DNA of 64,000 bases from Actinorugispora endophytica. Its GTDB lineage: Bacteria > Actinomycetota > Actinomycetes > Streptosporangiales > Streptosporangiaceae. The stretch is from assembly GCF_004363075.1 (NCBI RefSeq), contig NZ_SNYN01000003.1, positions 124,001 to 188,000 on the forward strand, given 5' to 3'. Shown piece by piece: positions 53,389 through 61,578 of this stretch. The notes under the pieces are model-generated. The model saw nothing but the letters and a program-made list of their open reading frames with translations. It made no database searches and was not told the origin of the DNA. Positions within the stretch are counted from its first letter, which is position 1. Each line of letters starts with the position of its first letter. A program made the position numbers and the translations under genes.

Positions 53389-54471
53389 TCAGCCCAGGAT
53401 CCAGCTCCGGCCCTCCGCGGCGAGCTTGGCGATCAGGGTCTCGGCGTCGTGCTCCTTGGCGAACAGGCGCTCGGGCTGGGTGATGGGGACCACCCACAGC
53501 CAGTTCACCGGATCGCCGTGGAAGGACAGGCCGGACAGGTCCGGCGGCGGAGCCCAACTCGGCCCGGCCAGCACGCCGGGGTCGGACACCAGCAGCACGG
53601 CCGTGTGGTTGCCGCGCAGGGGGGAGTCCTCGCCGGACTCCATCCACTTGACGCTGTGGCCGGGGCCGAACCAGGTGACCGCGCGCCACGGGAACGTGCC
53701 CAGCCAGCGGAAGATGCGGGCCGCCAGGTGCGCCGGGGTGGTGGTGGCCAGCGCCAGCTCGATCCGCGCGTAGGCGGAGGTGTCGGCCATGTACCGGTCC
53801 AGCGTGGGCATCCGCTGGCCGCACATGCCCACCGTGCTCAGCACCGTGTACGGCCGGTCGGGGGTGGGCGGCCGCTCGGAGACGCGGATCAGCGGGTCGT
53901 GGCCGTCGGAGACGTCCCAGTAGTGGCCGGCCGGCCCCACGGCCTTGAGGTGGTTGAACACCGAGCGCTGCACGCCGCGCCAGGCTCCGGGGGCCGCGCG
54001 CCAGGACCAGTACGCCTCGGCGTGCACCACCCGCGGCCACAGCTGCGCGGCCACGTCGTCCAGCGCCCAGGCGTACGCGCTGCGCCCGATCGCCTCGCGG
54101 GAGTACCCCGGCAGGCCGCGGTCGGCCTCGGCCCACCCCGGGATGACCGCGAGCAGCCCGTCGTCGTCCAGCAGCGCCACCCCGTCGCCCTCCTCGAACC
54201 AGACCACCCGGAGGCGGTCGGGGTCCAGCTGGGGGCGCCCCTGCGGGTGCCTGGTGAAGTCGGAGGGCATCAGCGGGGCCTGCCCCGCGTACAGCCCGGA
54301 CGGGTCGCCGGTCTCGGGCGCCATCTCGTGGTTGGCCAGCCAGACCGGGACCCGCACCTGCCCGCGCGGGTCCAGCAGGTAGGCGGCGGTGGTGTGGGAG
54401 TCGTACTCCACTATGACGCGGCGGCTGCGGTACGGACTGGTCTCGTCGAGGAGGATCCGCGTCCGGGCCAC
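53389..54471 (-). CDS. Suppressor-of-fused (SUFU) domain protein
   Basis: 360 aa. The C-terminal half has the bacterial SUFU-family pattern, ending in VNWLWVVPITQPERLFAKEH. Known members include immunity proteins to secreted polymorphic toxins; no toxin gene is seen nearby, so the role here is open. The N-terminal half (about 1-180) has LLDPRGQVRVPVWLANHEM and Trp-rich segments that I do not recognise. GTG 54471 has GAGGAG upstream. Precedes the zinc-ribbon gene on the same strand. Confidence 0.75.
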   Translation of the reverse strand: MARTRILLDETSPYRSRRVIVEYDSHTTAAYLLDPRGQVRVPVWLANHEMAPETGDPSGLYAGQAPLMPSDFTRHPQGRPQLDPDRLRVVWFEEGDGVALLDDDGLLAVIPGWAEADRGLPGYSREAIGRSAYAWALDDVAAQLWPRVVHAEAYWSWRAAPGAWRGVQRSVFNHLKAVGPAGHYWDVSDGHDPLIRVSERPPTPDRPYTVLSTVGMCGQRMPTLDRYMADTSAYARIELALATTTPAHLAARIFRWLGTFPWRAVTWFGPGHSVKWMESGEDSPLRGNHTAVLLVSDPGVLAGPSWAPPPDLSGLSFHGDPVNWLWVVPITQPERLFAKEHDAETLIAKLAAEGRSWILG

Positions 54472-54662
54472 AGTGTCTCCTCGTCGCCGACTCGCCGCAC
54501 GGGGTCTCCCGGGCGCCGCATAGTATGGACGGCAGTGCCGGTTCGGGTGGCACCGCCGCTTCCTAGCGAAAACGTCGCAGTGGGCCTAAATTACCGCGAA
54601 CAGCCCCTCCGCCGCCGCCCCAATGACGACAGACACCTCCTTCCGCGATCTGGATCCACTTC

Positions 54663-55760
54663 ATGCCTGCTGAGCTCACCTTCGTCGCGCCGCGCCGGAC
54701 CAAACCGCCCCGGCACCTCGCCGACCTCAGCCCGGACGAGCGCCGGGCCGTGGTCACCGAGCTCGGCGAGAAGCCGTTCCGTGCCAAGCAGCTGGCCCAG
54801 CACTACTTCGGCCACCTGGAGGCGGACACCGCCCGGATGACCGACCTGCCCGAGGAGTCCCGCGAGCGGCTGGGCGAGGCGCTGCTGCCCCGGCTGCTCA
54901 CCGTCGTCAAGCACATCACCTGCGACAACGGCATGACCCGCAAGACGCTGTGGCGCGCCTTCGACGGCGTGCTGTTCGAGTCGGTTCTGATGCGCTACCC
55001 CGACCGGATCACGCTGTGCGTGTCCTCCCAGGCCGGATGCGGCATGAACTGCCCGTTCTGCGCCACCGGCCAGAACGGGCTCACCCGCAACCTCTCCACC
55101 GGCGAGATCGTCGACCAGATCGTCTCGGTCGCCCGGGACCTGGCCCGCGGCGAGGTCGCCGGGGGGCCCGGCCGGATCAGCAACATCGTCTTCATGGGCA
55201 TGGGCGAGCCGCTGGCCAACTACAAGCGGGTCCTGGAGTCGGTGCGCCGCATCACCGACCCGGTCCCGGGCGGCCTCGGCATCTCCCAGCGGGGTGTCAC
55301 CGTCTCCACCGTCGGGCTGGTCCCGGCGATCGACAAGCTCATCGCCGAGCGGCTCCAGGTGCGCCTGGCGGTCTCGCTGCACGCCCCCGACGACGAGCTG
55401 CGCGACGAGCTCGTCCCGGTGAACAACCGCTGGAAGGTCGCCGAGGTCCTGGACGCCGCCTGGCGCTACGCCGACGTCACGGGCCGCCGCGTCTCCATCG
55501 AGTACGCCCTGATCCGCGACATCAACGACCAGGCCTGGCGCGCGGACCTGCTCGGCAGGCTGCTGGCCGGGCACCTGGTGCACGTCAACCTGATCCCGCT
55601 GAACCCCACCCCCGGCTCCAAGTGGACCGCCTCGCGCCCCGAGGACGAGCGCGAGTTCGTCCGCCGGATCCAGGCGCACGGGGTCTCGGTGACGGTCCGC
55701 GACACCCGGGGGCAGGAGATCGACGGGGCCTGCGGCCAGCTCGCGGCCGCCGAGGACTGA
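54663..55760 (+). CDS. rlmN: Dual-specificity 23S rRNA/tRNA adenine C2-methyltransferase
   Basis: 365 aa radical-SAM enzyme methylating A2503 of 23S rRNA and A37 of some tRNAs. Cluster cysteines C126, C130 and C133 in [14 protein letters not shown] (CxxxCxxC), the [11 protein letters not shown] motif, and a second catalytic cysteine near residue 357 (IDGACGQLA). ATG 54663. A membrane-protein gene follows after 7 bases. Confidence 0.96.
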   Translation: MPAELTFVAPRRTKPPRHLADLSPDERRAVVTELGEKPFRAKQLAQHYFGHLEADTARMTDLPEESRERLGEALLPRLLTVVKHITCDNGMTRKTLWRAFDGVLFESVLMRYPDRITLCVSSQAGCGMNCPFCATGQNGLTRNLSTGEIVDQIVSVARDLARGEVAGGPGRISNIVFMGMGEPLANYKRVLESVRRITDPVPGGLGISQRGVTVSTVGLVPAIDKLIAERLQVRLAVSLHAPDDELRDELVPVNNRWKVAEVLDAAWRYADVTGRRVSIEYALIRDINDQAWRADLLGRLLAGHLVHVNLIPLNPTPGSKWTASRPEDEREFVRRIQAHGVSVTVRDTRGQEIDGACGQLAAAED

Positions 55761-55767
55761 CCGGCGC

Positions 55768-56238
55768 GTGACCGAGACCTGGCTGGCCTTCCTGGTCGCG
55801 CTGGCCTCGGCACTGCTGCCGTTCATCAACATCGAGGTCTATCTGGTCGGCGCGGCGGCGCTGGTGCGCGACGGCTGGCTGCCCGCGATGGCGGTGGCCG
55901 CGGGGGCGGGCCAGACCCTCGGCAAGATCGCCTACTACTACATGGGCCGGGGCGTGCTCACCACCCCCTGGCTGCGTCGCAAGGCCTCGACGCCGGGCCG
56001 GTGGAGCGGGCACGTCATCCGCTGGAAGAAGAAGGCGGAGGGACGCCCGCTGTGGACGGCGGGGCTGGTCGCGGTGAGCTCCTTCGCCAGCGTCCCGCCG
56101 TTCATGGTCGTCTCGGTGCTGGCCGGGACCGTGCGCATGCCGCTGGCCGCCTTCGTCGCGGTCACCGCGGTGACCCGCACCGCCCGCTTCCTCCTCCTCG
56201 TCTACGCCCCGGGCGCGGCGCTCGCGCTGCTCCCCTGA
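55768..56238 (+). CDS. VTT/DedA-like small membrane protein
   Basis: 156 aa with four or five hydrophobic segments. It has the layout of VTT (SNARE-associated/DedA) proteins: FINIEVYLVGAAALV, AAGAGQTLGKIAYYYMGRGV and SSFASVPPFMVVSVLAGTVRMP. Related proteins move lipids such as undecaprenyl-phosphate. GTG 55768, 7 bases after rlmN. Specific role unknown. Confidence 0.75.
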   Translation: MTETWLAFLVALASALLPFINIEVYLVGAAALVRDGWLPAMAVAAGAGQTLGKIAYYYMGRGVLTTPWLRRKASTPGRWSGHVIRWKKKAEGRPLWTAGLVAVSSFASVPPFMVVSVLAGTVRMPLAAFVAVTAVTRTARFLLLVYAPGAALALLP

Positions 56239-56315
56239 CAGGGGCCGGACGGGGTGCTGCCGTTCGCGGGGTCCCGCCGCCCGGCGGTCCCTGCCGGGGC
56301 GTGCCCCCCGAGAGG

Positions 56316-56831
56316 TCAGCGGGCGCCCGGGGTCCGGGTCCGCCTGCGGGGGGCCAGGTAGAGGAAGCTCTCGGTACCGGTGACCGAGGGGGTCGCCCGG
56401 ATGCGGGTGAGGATCTCCAGCAGCTGCTCGTCGTCCGCGGCCGCGACCTCGACGAGCAGGTCCAGGGAACCCGCGGTGACCACCACGTCGCCGACCCCCT
56501 CCAGCTCGGAGATCGCGTCGGCGACGGCGTCGGGGGCGCCGGCGCATCGGACGCCGACCGTCGCCTGGCGGCCCAGACCCAGCATCACCGGGTCGGTGAT
56601 CCCCACGACCTGGACCACGCCGGTCTCCAGCAGGCGCTGGACGCGCTGGCGCACTGCGGCCTCGGACAGGCCGACGGCCTTGCCGATGGCCGCGTAGGAG
56701 CGGCGCCCGTCCTGCCGCAGCTGCTCGATGATCCGTTTCGCGGTGTCGTCGAGGACCGCGGCGGTCCCGCCCCGGCGTGCCGCAGACGCTGTATCCGGCT
56801 GCTCACTGGGGTTTGACCGTCGAATCCGCAC
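56316..56831 (-). CDS. Lrp/AsnC family transcriptional regulator
   Basis: 171 aa. HTH_AsnC (LDDTAKRIIEQLRQDGRRSYAAIGKAVGLSEAAVRQRVQRL) covers about 30-70, and the RAM effector domain about 95-165. Lrp/AsnC proteins sense amino acids. GTG 56831 has GAAGG 6-8 bases upstream; a TTG at 56861 is less likely. The gene's 5' end lies 13 bases from a GATGATC-family inverted repeat. A likely regulator of the nearby aminotransferase (inference). Confidence 0.88.
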   Translation of the reverse strand: MRIRRSNPSEQPDTASAARRGGTAAVLDDTAKRIIEQLRQDGRRSYAAIGKAVGLSEAAVRQRVQRLLETGVVQVVGITDPVMLGLGRQATVGVRCAGAPDAVADAISELEGVGDVVVTAGSLDLLVEVAAADDEQLLEILTRIRATPSVTGTESFLYLAPRRRTRTPGAR

Positions 56832-56843
56832 AGCCGCCACCTT

Positions 56844-56906
56844 CGATGATCTTGACGCCAACGCCCTGCGATGTCCGTTTCGGGGGCGCTGACGCCAAGA
56901 TCATCG
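56844..56906. repeat. Inverted repeat, GATGATC family, member 2
   Basis: Arms 56844-56866 and 56884-56906 (outer CGATGATCTTG / CAAGATCATCG) pair at 20 of 23 positions. The 17-base loop contains GTCCGTTTCG, the same decamer as the loop of the element at 16706-16769. It sits in the promoter region of the Lrp/AsnC gene. Confidence 0.7.
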
Positions 56907-57065
56907 AGGGGTTCGACGCAGAACCCGGTAATCGGACCTCGGTCAGCCACCTGTCCCTCTCACGTCTGCTTTTCCGATGGATCTTCGTGAAACGGGTGTT
57001 CCGAGCGGTTCGGACAGCAGAAGCAGGAGCCCTCGCGCCACCGTAGCCCCTGGCCGGTCCCGGTG

Positions 57066-58667
57066 TCACCCGGACAGCCGATCGCGCGCCGAGTCCAGCG
57101 CGAGGAGGGCGACGTGCAGCGACAGGCAGGTCTCCACCGACTCCAGGTCCGCGTCCAGCACGTGCGAGATGCGCCGCAGCCGCTCGTAGAAGGCGGGCCG
57201 GGACAGGTGCGCCGTGGAGGCGGCCAGCGCCTTGTTGCGGCCCGAGTCCAGGTAGTGCCGCAGTATCGGGGTCAGGGCCGCGCCGTGCCGGGCGTCGTAG
57301 GCCAGCAGCGGCCCCAGTTCGCGCTCGACGTAGGTCTGGAGCCGCTCGTCGTCGCGGAACAGGTGCAGCAGCCCGCGCAGGCGCAGGTCGGGCAGCTGGT
57401 AGTAGAGCCGGTCGCCGGGCTGGTGAAGCGCCACGTCACCCACCTGGCGGGCCTCCAGGAAGGAGCGCCTGACCTGGCGGATGTCCTCGGTGCGCGACCC
57501 CGCCGCGATCACCGGGCCGTCGCCGACGCGCTCACGCAGCAGCGGGGCCAGCCGGTCGAGGCAGCCGCCGAGCTCCTCCCGGGGCGGCACCTCCAGCAGG
57601 ACGCCCACCCGCACGTCGTCCAGCGAGCCGACCAGTGCGGGCAGGCGCGCCTCCCGGCAGGCGCGCGCCGCGCCCTCGGCGAGCCGGGCCTGGGCGGAGG
57701 GCCCGGCCCCCGCCTCGGGCAGCCGCAGCACCAGGCCGACCAGGTTGCGGCCGGTGAGCGGGACGCCCGCGGCGCCGGCGCGCACCAGGGCCTCCTCGGG
57801 GTCGGAGTAGGCGCGGTCCACGATGCCCGTGATGATCGTGCGGTGCGTCTGGCGCTCCAGGCTCTCCTGGCGCCGCTCCAGCAGCCGTCCCAGCGCCAGC
57901 GTCGTGGCCGCGCGTTCCACCAGGACGGTCTGGAGCTGGGTGGGTGAGGCCCCGCAGACGAGGACGAGCCGCCCCCAGTCGAGGCCGCGCGCGCCCACCA
58001 CGGTGACTAGCCAGCCCGACGCCGGGTCGTGGAGAGTCCGCTCGGTGCTGGGCACCGCTCGCGAGCGGTCCTCCCAGGAGGCGAGGAGGAGGCCCGGGTC
58101 CTCCCCGTTGGGGTCGCAGCCGAGCACCTGGTGGGTGAGGTTCTCCAGGACCACGGGGCACCCCGACAGCCGCGCGGCCTCCCGGAGCACCCGGTCGGGC
58201 CGGGCGCCCTCCACGGACAGGCCGGTGAACACCTCGTGCAGCCGCTCGGACTCGCGCAGCTCCTCCAGCCGCTCGCTGAGCACCCGGCTGTGCACGGCCT
58301 CGGTGATCTCCACGAACCGGGCCTCGCGGTCCAGCGAGATGACGGGCATGCCCACGTCGAGGGCGGCCTCGAGCAGCGCCTCGGGCAGCCGGGAGTGGTA
58401 CTTGCGCCCCAGTTCCACGGCGATCCCGCTGACCCCGACCGCGGCCAGGTCCGTGACGTAGCGGCGCAGCGCCTCGTCGTCGTCCGGCATCGCGATCCCG
58501 GTGGTCAGGACGAGCTCGCCACCGCGCAGCAGGTGCGCCAGGTCGGTGACCTCCGCGATGTGCACCCAGCGCACGGCGACGTCCAGCCGGTCCGACCCCG
58601 CCACGACCCGGGGGCGGGCGTGCCGCAGGGCGGGGAGCGCGAGGACGTCGGCGAGTGAGGGCAGCAC
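57066..58667 (-). CDS. PucR family transcriptional regulator
   Basis: 533 aa. N-terminal PucR-type domain (LPSLADVLALPALRHARPRVVAG through RGGELVLTTGIAMP), a middle GGDEF-like sensor region and a C-terminal helix-turn-helix of the PucR (HTH_30) type (LRHYLDSGRNKALAASTAHLS, quoted in part: LDSGRNKALAAS). GTG 58667 was chosen: a TACACT -10 element lies only about 6 bases before it, suggesting a leaderless transcript, and a TTG at 58682 is less likely. Divergent from the class III aminotransferase, whose genes PucR proteins often control. Confidence 0.9.
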   Translation of the reverse strand: MLPSLADVLALPALRHARPRVVAGSDRLDVAVRWVHIAEVTDLAHLLRGGELVLTTGIAMPDDDEALRRYVTDLAAVGVSGIAVELGRKYHSRLPEALLEAALDVGMPVISLDREARFVEITEAVHSRVLSERLEELRESERLHEVFTGLSVEGARPDRVLREAARLSGCPVVLENLTHQVLGCDPNGEDPGLLLASWEDRSRAVPSTERTLHDPASGWLVTVVGARGLDWGRLVLVCGASPTQLQTVLVERAATTLALGRLLERRQESLERQTHRTIITGIVDRAYSDPEEALVRAGAAGVPLTGRNLVGLVLRLPEAGAGPSAQARLAEGAARACREARLPALVGSLDDVRVGVLLEVPPREELGGCLDRLAPLLRERVGDGPVIAAGSRTEDIRQVRRSFLEARQVGDVALHQPGDRLYYQLPDLRLRGLLHLFRDDERLQTYVERELGPLLAYDARHGAALTPILRHYLDSGRNKALAASTAHLSRPAFYERLRRISHVLDADLESVETCLSLHVALLALDSARDRLSG

Positions 58668-58686
58668 AGGCCGAGTGTACAAACCG

Positions 58687-58702
58687 GGTGACCGCCGTCA
58701 CC
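58687..58702. promoter_or_regulatory. Palindrome between pucR-type gene and aminotransferase
   Basis: GGTGAC (58687-58692) and GTCACC (58697-58702) with a 4-base spacer, 20 bases upstream of the PucR-family start and in the divergent gap; a candidate operator for either gene. Confidence 0.4.
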
Positions 58703-58842
58703 GGTGATCGCGGCCGGGGCCGCCGAGCACGGGGACGACGCGCCGCGGGCGCCCCACCCGCTTTCGCGGGGTGTGGGCCGTTCTGTCGGGAAACATCGGT
58801 CTGGTGCTGGTCAAGGCGGGGCGGGGCGGTGAGACTGGGAGC

Positions 58843-60135
58843 ATGTCGGATCTGCTCGCGCGCCACCGCGCGGTCATGCCCTCGTGGCTGGCCCTGTACT
58901 ACGAAACGCCCATCGAGATCGTCAGCGGCAAGGGCAACCGTGTCGTCGACGCGGACGGCAACACCTATCTCGACTTCTTCGCCGGGATCGCCACCAACAT
59001 GCTCGGCTACGACGTGGCCGAGGTCCGCGAGGCCGTCGAGACCCAACTGGCCCGGGGGGTCGCGCACACCTCCACCCTCTACCTCCTGCGCGGGCAGGTG
59101 GAGCTGGCCGAGAAGATCGCCCGGCTCTCCGGGATCCCTGACGCCAGGGTGTTCTTCACCAACTCCGGCACCGAGGCCAACGAGACGGCGCTGCTCCTGG
59201 CCACCCACGCGCGCGGCACCGACCAGGTTCTGGCCATGCGCAACAGTTACCACGGCCGCTCGTACGGCACCACCGCCGTCACCGGGAACCGGGGGTGGAA
59301 GAACTCCTCGCTGTCCCCGCTCAACGTGCACTACCTGCACGGCACCGACCGCGACCGCCCGGCCTTCGCGAAGCTGTCCGACGCCGAGTACGTCGACGCC
59401 TGCGTGGCCGACCTGCGCGACGTCCTGGCCACCGCGACCGCGTCCGGCGTGGCCTGCCTGATCGCCGAGCCCGTCCAGGGTGTCGGCGGGATCGCGACGG
59501 CCCCCGACGGCCTGTTCGCGGCCTACAAGGAGGTCCTGGACGAGCAGGGGATCCTGTTCGTCTCCGACGAGGTGCAGACCGGCTGGGGCCGCACCGGCTC
59601 CAGCTTCTGGGGGATCGGCGGCCACGGGGTCGCCCCGGACATGATGAGCTTCGCCAAGGGGTTGGGCAACGGCTTCGCCATCGGCGGCGTGGTGGCCCGC
59701 GGGGACCTGATGGACGCCCTGCCCGCCAACGGGCTCGCGACCTTCGGCGGCAACCCCGTCGCCACGGCGGCGGCCAACGCCACCCTGGACTACGTCCTGG
59801 ACCACGACCTCCAGGCCAACGCGGCGCGGATGGGCTCGCTGCTGCTGGAGCGCCTCTCGCCGCTGGAGCGGCTGCCCGCCGTGGGCGCGGTGCGCGGCAG
59901 GGGGCTGATGCTCGCCGTGGACATGGTCGACCCGGGCAGCGGCGCGCCCGACCCGGAGCTGGCCGCCGCCGTCCTGGAGCGCACCCGCGAGCTCGGGCTT
60001 CTCGTCGGCAAGGGCGGCCTGCACGGCCACACCCTGCGGATGGCTCCGCCGCTCACCCTCTGCGCGGAGGAGGCGCTGGAGGGCGCGGGCATCCTCGTGG
60101 AGGCCGTCACCTCGGTCGGCGGCTCGGCCGTCTGA
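58843..60135 (+). CDS. Class III aminotransferase
   Basis: 430 aa PLP enzyme of the 4-aminobutyrate/ornithine/alanine-glyoxylate (AGXT2) group. Motifs: GNTYLDFFAGIATNMLGY, FTNSGTEANETALLLA, EPVQGVGGIATAPDGLF, SDEVQTGWGRTG and the PLP lysine in SFAKGLGNGF. ATG 58843, 24 codons into an open frame. Divergent from a PucR-family activator and near an Lrp gene, so likely a catabolic aminotransferase (GABA, beta-alanine or polyamine). Substrate not resolved. Confidence 0.9.
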   Translation: MSDLLARHRAVMPSWLALYYETPIEIVSGKGNRVVDADGNTYLDFFAGIATNMLGYDVAEVREAVETQLARGVAHTSTLYLLRGQVELAEKIARLSGIPDARVFFTNSGTEANETALLLATHARGTDQVLAMRNSYHGRSYGTTAVTGNRGWKNSSLSPLNVHYLHGTDRDRPAFAKLSDAEYVDACVADLRDVLATATASGVACLIAEPVQGVGGIATAPDGLFAAYKEVLDEQGILFVSDEVQTGWGRTGSSFWGIGGHGVAPDMMSFAKGLGNGFAIGGVVARGDLMDALPANGLATFGGNPVATAAANATLDYVLDHDLQANAARMGSLLLERLSPLERLPAVGAVRGRGLMLAVDMVDPGSGAPDPELAAAVLERTRELGLLVGKGGLHGHTLRMAPPLTLCAEEALEGAGILVEAVTSVGGSAV

Positions 60136-60268
60136 CCGGCCCGCGGACGGCGGCGCCCCGCCACCGGGAGGAGCGGGCCCCGGACGGGTAGCGGAACTCC
60201 ACCGGGACCGGTGAAGTTCTCCTACTCACGGTCGTACGGACGCTACACGGAGTACCGTGGTCCCCGGA

Positions 60269-60295
60269 GTCCCGCGCCGCGGTGCGGCGCGGGAC
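60269..60295. terminator. Hairpin after the aminotransferase gene
   Basis: Perfect 12-bp stem GTCCCGCGCCGC (60269-60280) / GCGGCGCGGGAC (60284-60295) with a GGT loop. Confidence 0.65.
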
Positions 60296-60355
60296 GGCCG
60301 AAGGCCGGCGTGCTCGCGCACCCCTCCTCCCGGGGCGGCGAGCACGTCAACGGGA

Positions 60356-60395
60356 AGCGCTCCGGGGCCACACCCCTCCTTGGCCCCGGAGCGCT
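60356..60395. terminator. Bidirectional terminator before the small Cys-rich gene
   Basis: Perfect 15-bp stem AGCGCTCCGGGGCCA (60356-60370) / TGGCCCCGGAGCGCT (60381-60395) with a 10-base loop, between convergent genes. Confidence 0.75.
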
Positions 60396-60447
60396 CTCTG
60401 TCTCGATCCGGCCTTCCCGCTTCGCGGCGCGCCTCCCCGTGAGGGGG

Positions 60448-60693
60448 TCAGTGGGCCGCGAACATGTGGTCGAACATGCTCGCGCGGCGATGGTCGGCGG
60501 CGATCTCCGCGCACTCGGCGCAGCCGTACACCTCGGTTCCGTCGGGCAGCTCGCCCAGTGGATCTCGCGGCCGTGGCCACCGCGTGTGGCAGACCGCGCA
60601 GGCATCCCCCATGACTTGCGCTTTCGTCAGTGACCCTGGATCGAAGACCTCGTCGTCGCCGCTCTCGGCGGCGGTTGTCCCGCGATCGCACAT
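60448..60693 (-). CDS. Small Cys-rich protein, probable zinc-binding
   Basis: 81 aa from ATG 60693 (or 87 from TTG 60711). Two CxxC pairs (CAVCHTRWPRP ... YGCAECAE) suggest a zinc knuckle. The tail ends HRRASMFDHMFAAH. No family recognised. The TTG has a better G-rich ribosome site (GGGGGGAG) than the ATG, so the start is uncertain. Confidence 0.6.
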   Translation of the reverse strand: MCDRGTTAAESGDDEVFDPGSLTKAQVMGDACAVCHTRWPRPRDPLGELPDGTEVYGCAECAEIAADHRRASMFDHMFAAH

Positions 60694-61578
60694 GGTGCTC
60701 AGACCGCTCAACGTCCCTGCTCCCCCCGTGGTTTAGGACAGTCGCGGGCCAATAGTTATCGGCATCTGGAATTCAAGCAGACGTTGAGCGCTTCCGGAAT
60801 AGCCAAGACCAAATTTTGTGACTATGGGCTTGGTAATAATAACTCTAAGTAGCCATAAGGTGAGCGTGGCGGCCTGTCTCTTCATGAATCAGTCGACATG
60901 TCAGACATGGGAAGCCGTCCGGGACGGTGGGAGGCGCCCCTCGGGGGCATTTCGGTCAGCGGGCCGGGCGGGGGCCGCCGGAGGGGGCGGGACGCGGGGC
61001 GGCCTCGTCCGTCCCCCGCGCCGGGTCACGCGGCGGTCGTGGTGGGGCTCCGGGCCGGGGGCCGGACCGCCGGGGGAAGAGGCCGGTCCGGCGGTGCGGT
61101 TTCCGTGGTCCGGACGAGTGCAATTGCCTCGGATCCCTGATCGGCGGCGGTACTGCTCAAGGAGAAAGGTGTTTCGGGAGAAGGCTCCGATGCTTTACGG
61201 GAATACGCCCTCCGAAATCGTACCGGCCTTTGTTCCTCTCCCGTTATGCGAGGTTTTCGGGGCGCTCGGCACGGCCGGAGGCGTCAGCGCGTATTTTCCC
61301 AGGAGCTCGGTGGCAGTCCGCATTATCGATGATCTTGGTGTTAATCGGCTCTCACCTGTGGTCTTCGTTATCGGACGGCCCCGGGAAGAGACGGGGAAGG
61401 GGCCGGGGGCCTTCCCCGCCGGCCGGCGGACGGGTTGGCCGAGGAAGTGGAATGTCTGGTCGGGGTGGTGCGTTAGAGGTCACGGACGTCGCCCGGAGTG
61501 GGGAGCGGCGGGGGCGCGGGAGCGGAGTCGGGGGGTTCTTCTCCCGCGCCCGCACAGGGGGTCGGGTCCGGGGGGACG
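60694..61578. other. Gene-poor stretch with AT-rich segment
   Basis: 885 bases without a credible gene on either strand. The part 60731-60900 is about 52% A+T by my count, far above the surrounding sequence. A half-copy of the GATGATC family (CGATGATCTTGGTGTTAA, 61327-61344) lies in it. Long frames here are Gly/Arg-rich and look non-coding. Confidence 0.55.
61327..61344 (+). repeat. GATGATC family, half copy
   Basis: CGATGATCTTGGTGTTAA matches the left arm of the elements at 16706 and 56844 for the first 11 bases and then diverges; no complementary right arm was found. Confidence 0.4.

Larger units (their letters stand above)
60136..60447. other. Intergenic region with stacked hairpins
   Basis: 312 bases, no gene. 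From left to right: a 24-base palindrome-like element at 60195-60218 (AACTCCACCGG / CCGGTGAAGTT), a hairpin at 60269-60295, a 9-bp inverted repeat CGTGCTCGC / GCGAGCACG (60309-60346) and a hairpin at 60356-60395. Confidence 0.6.
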
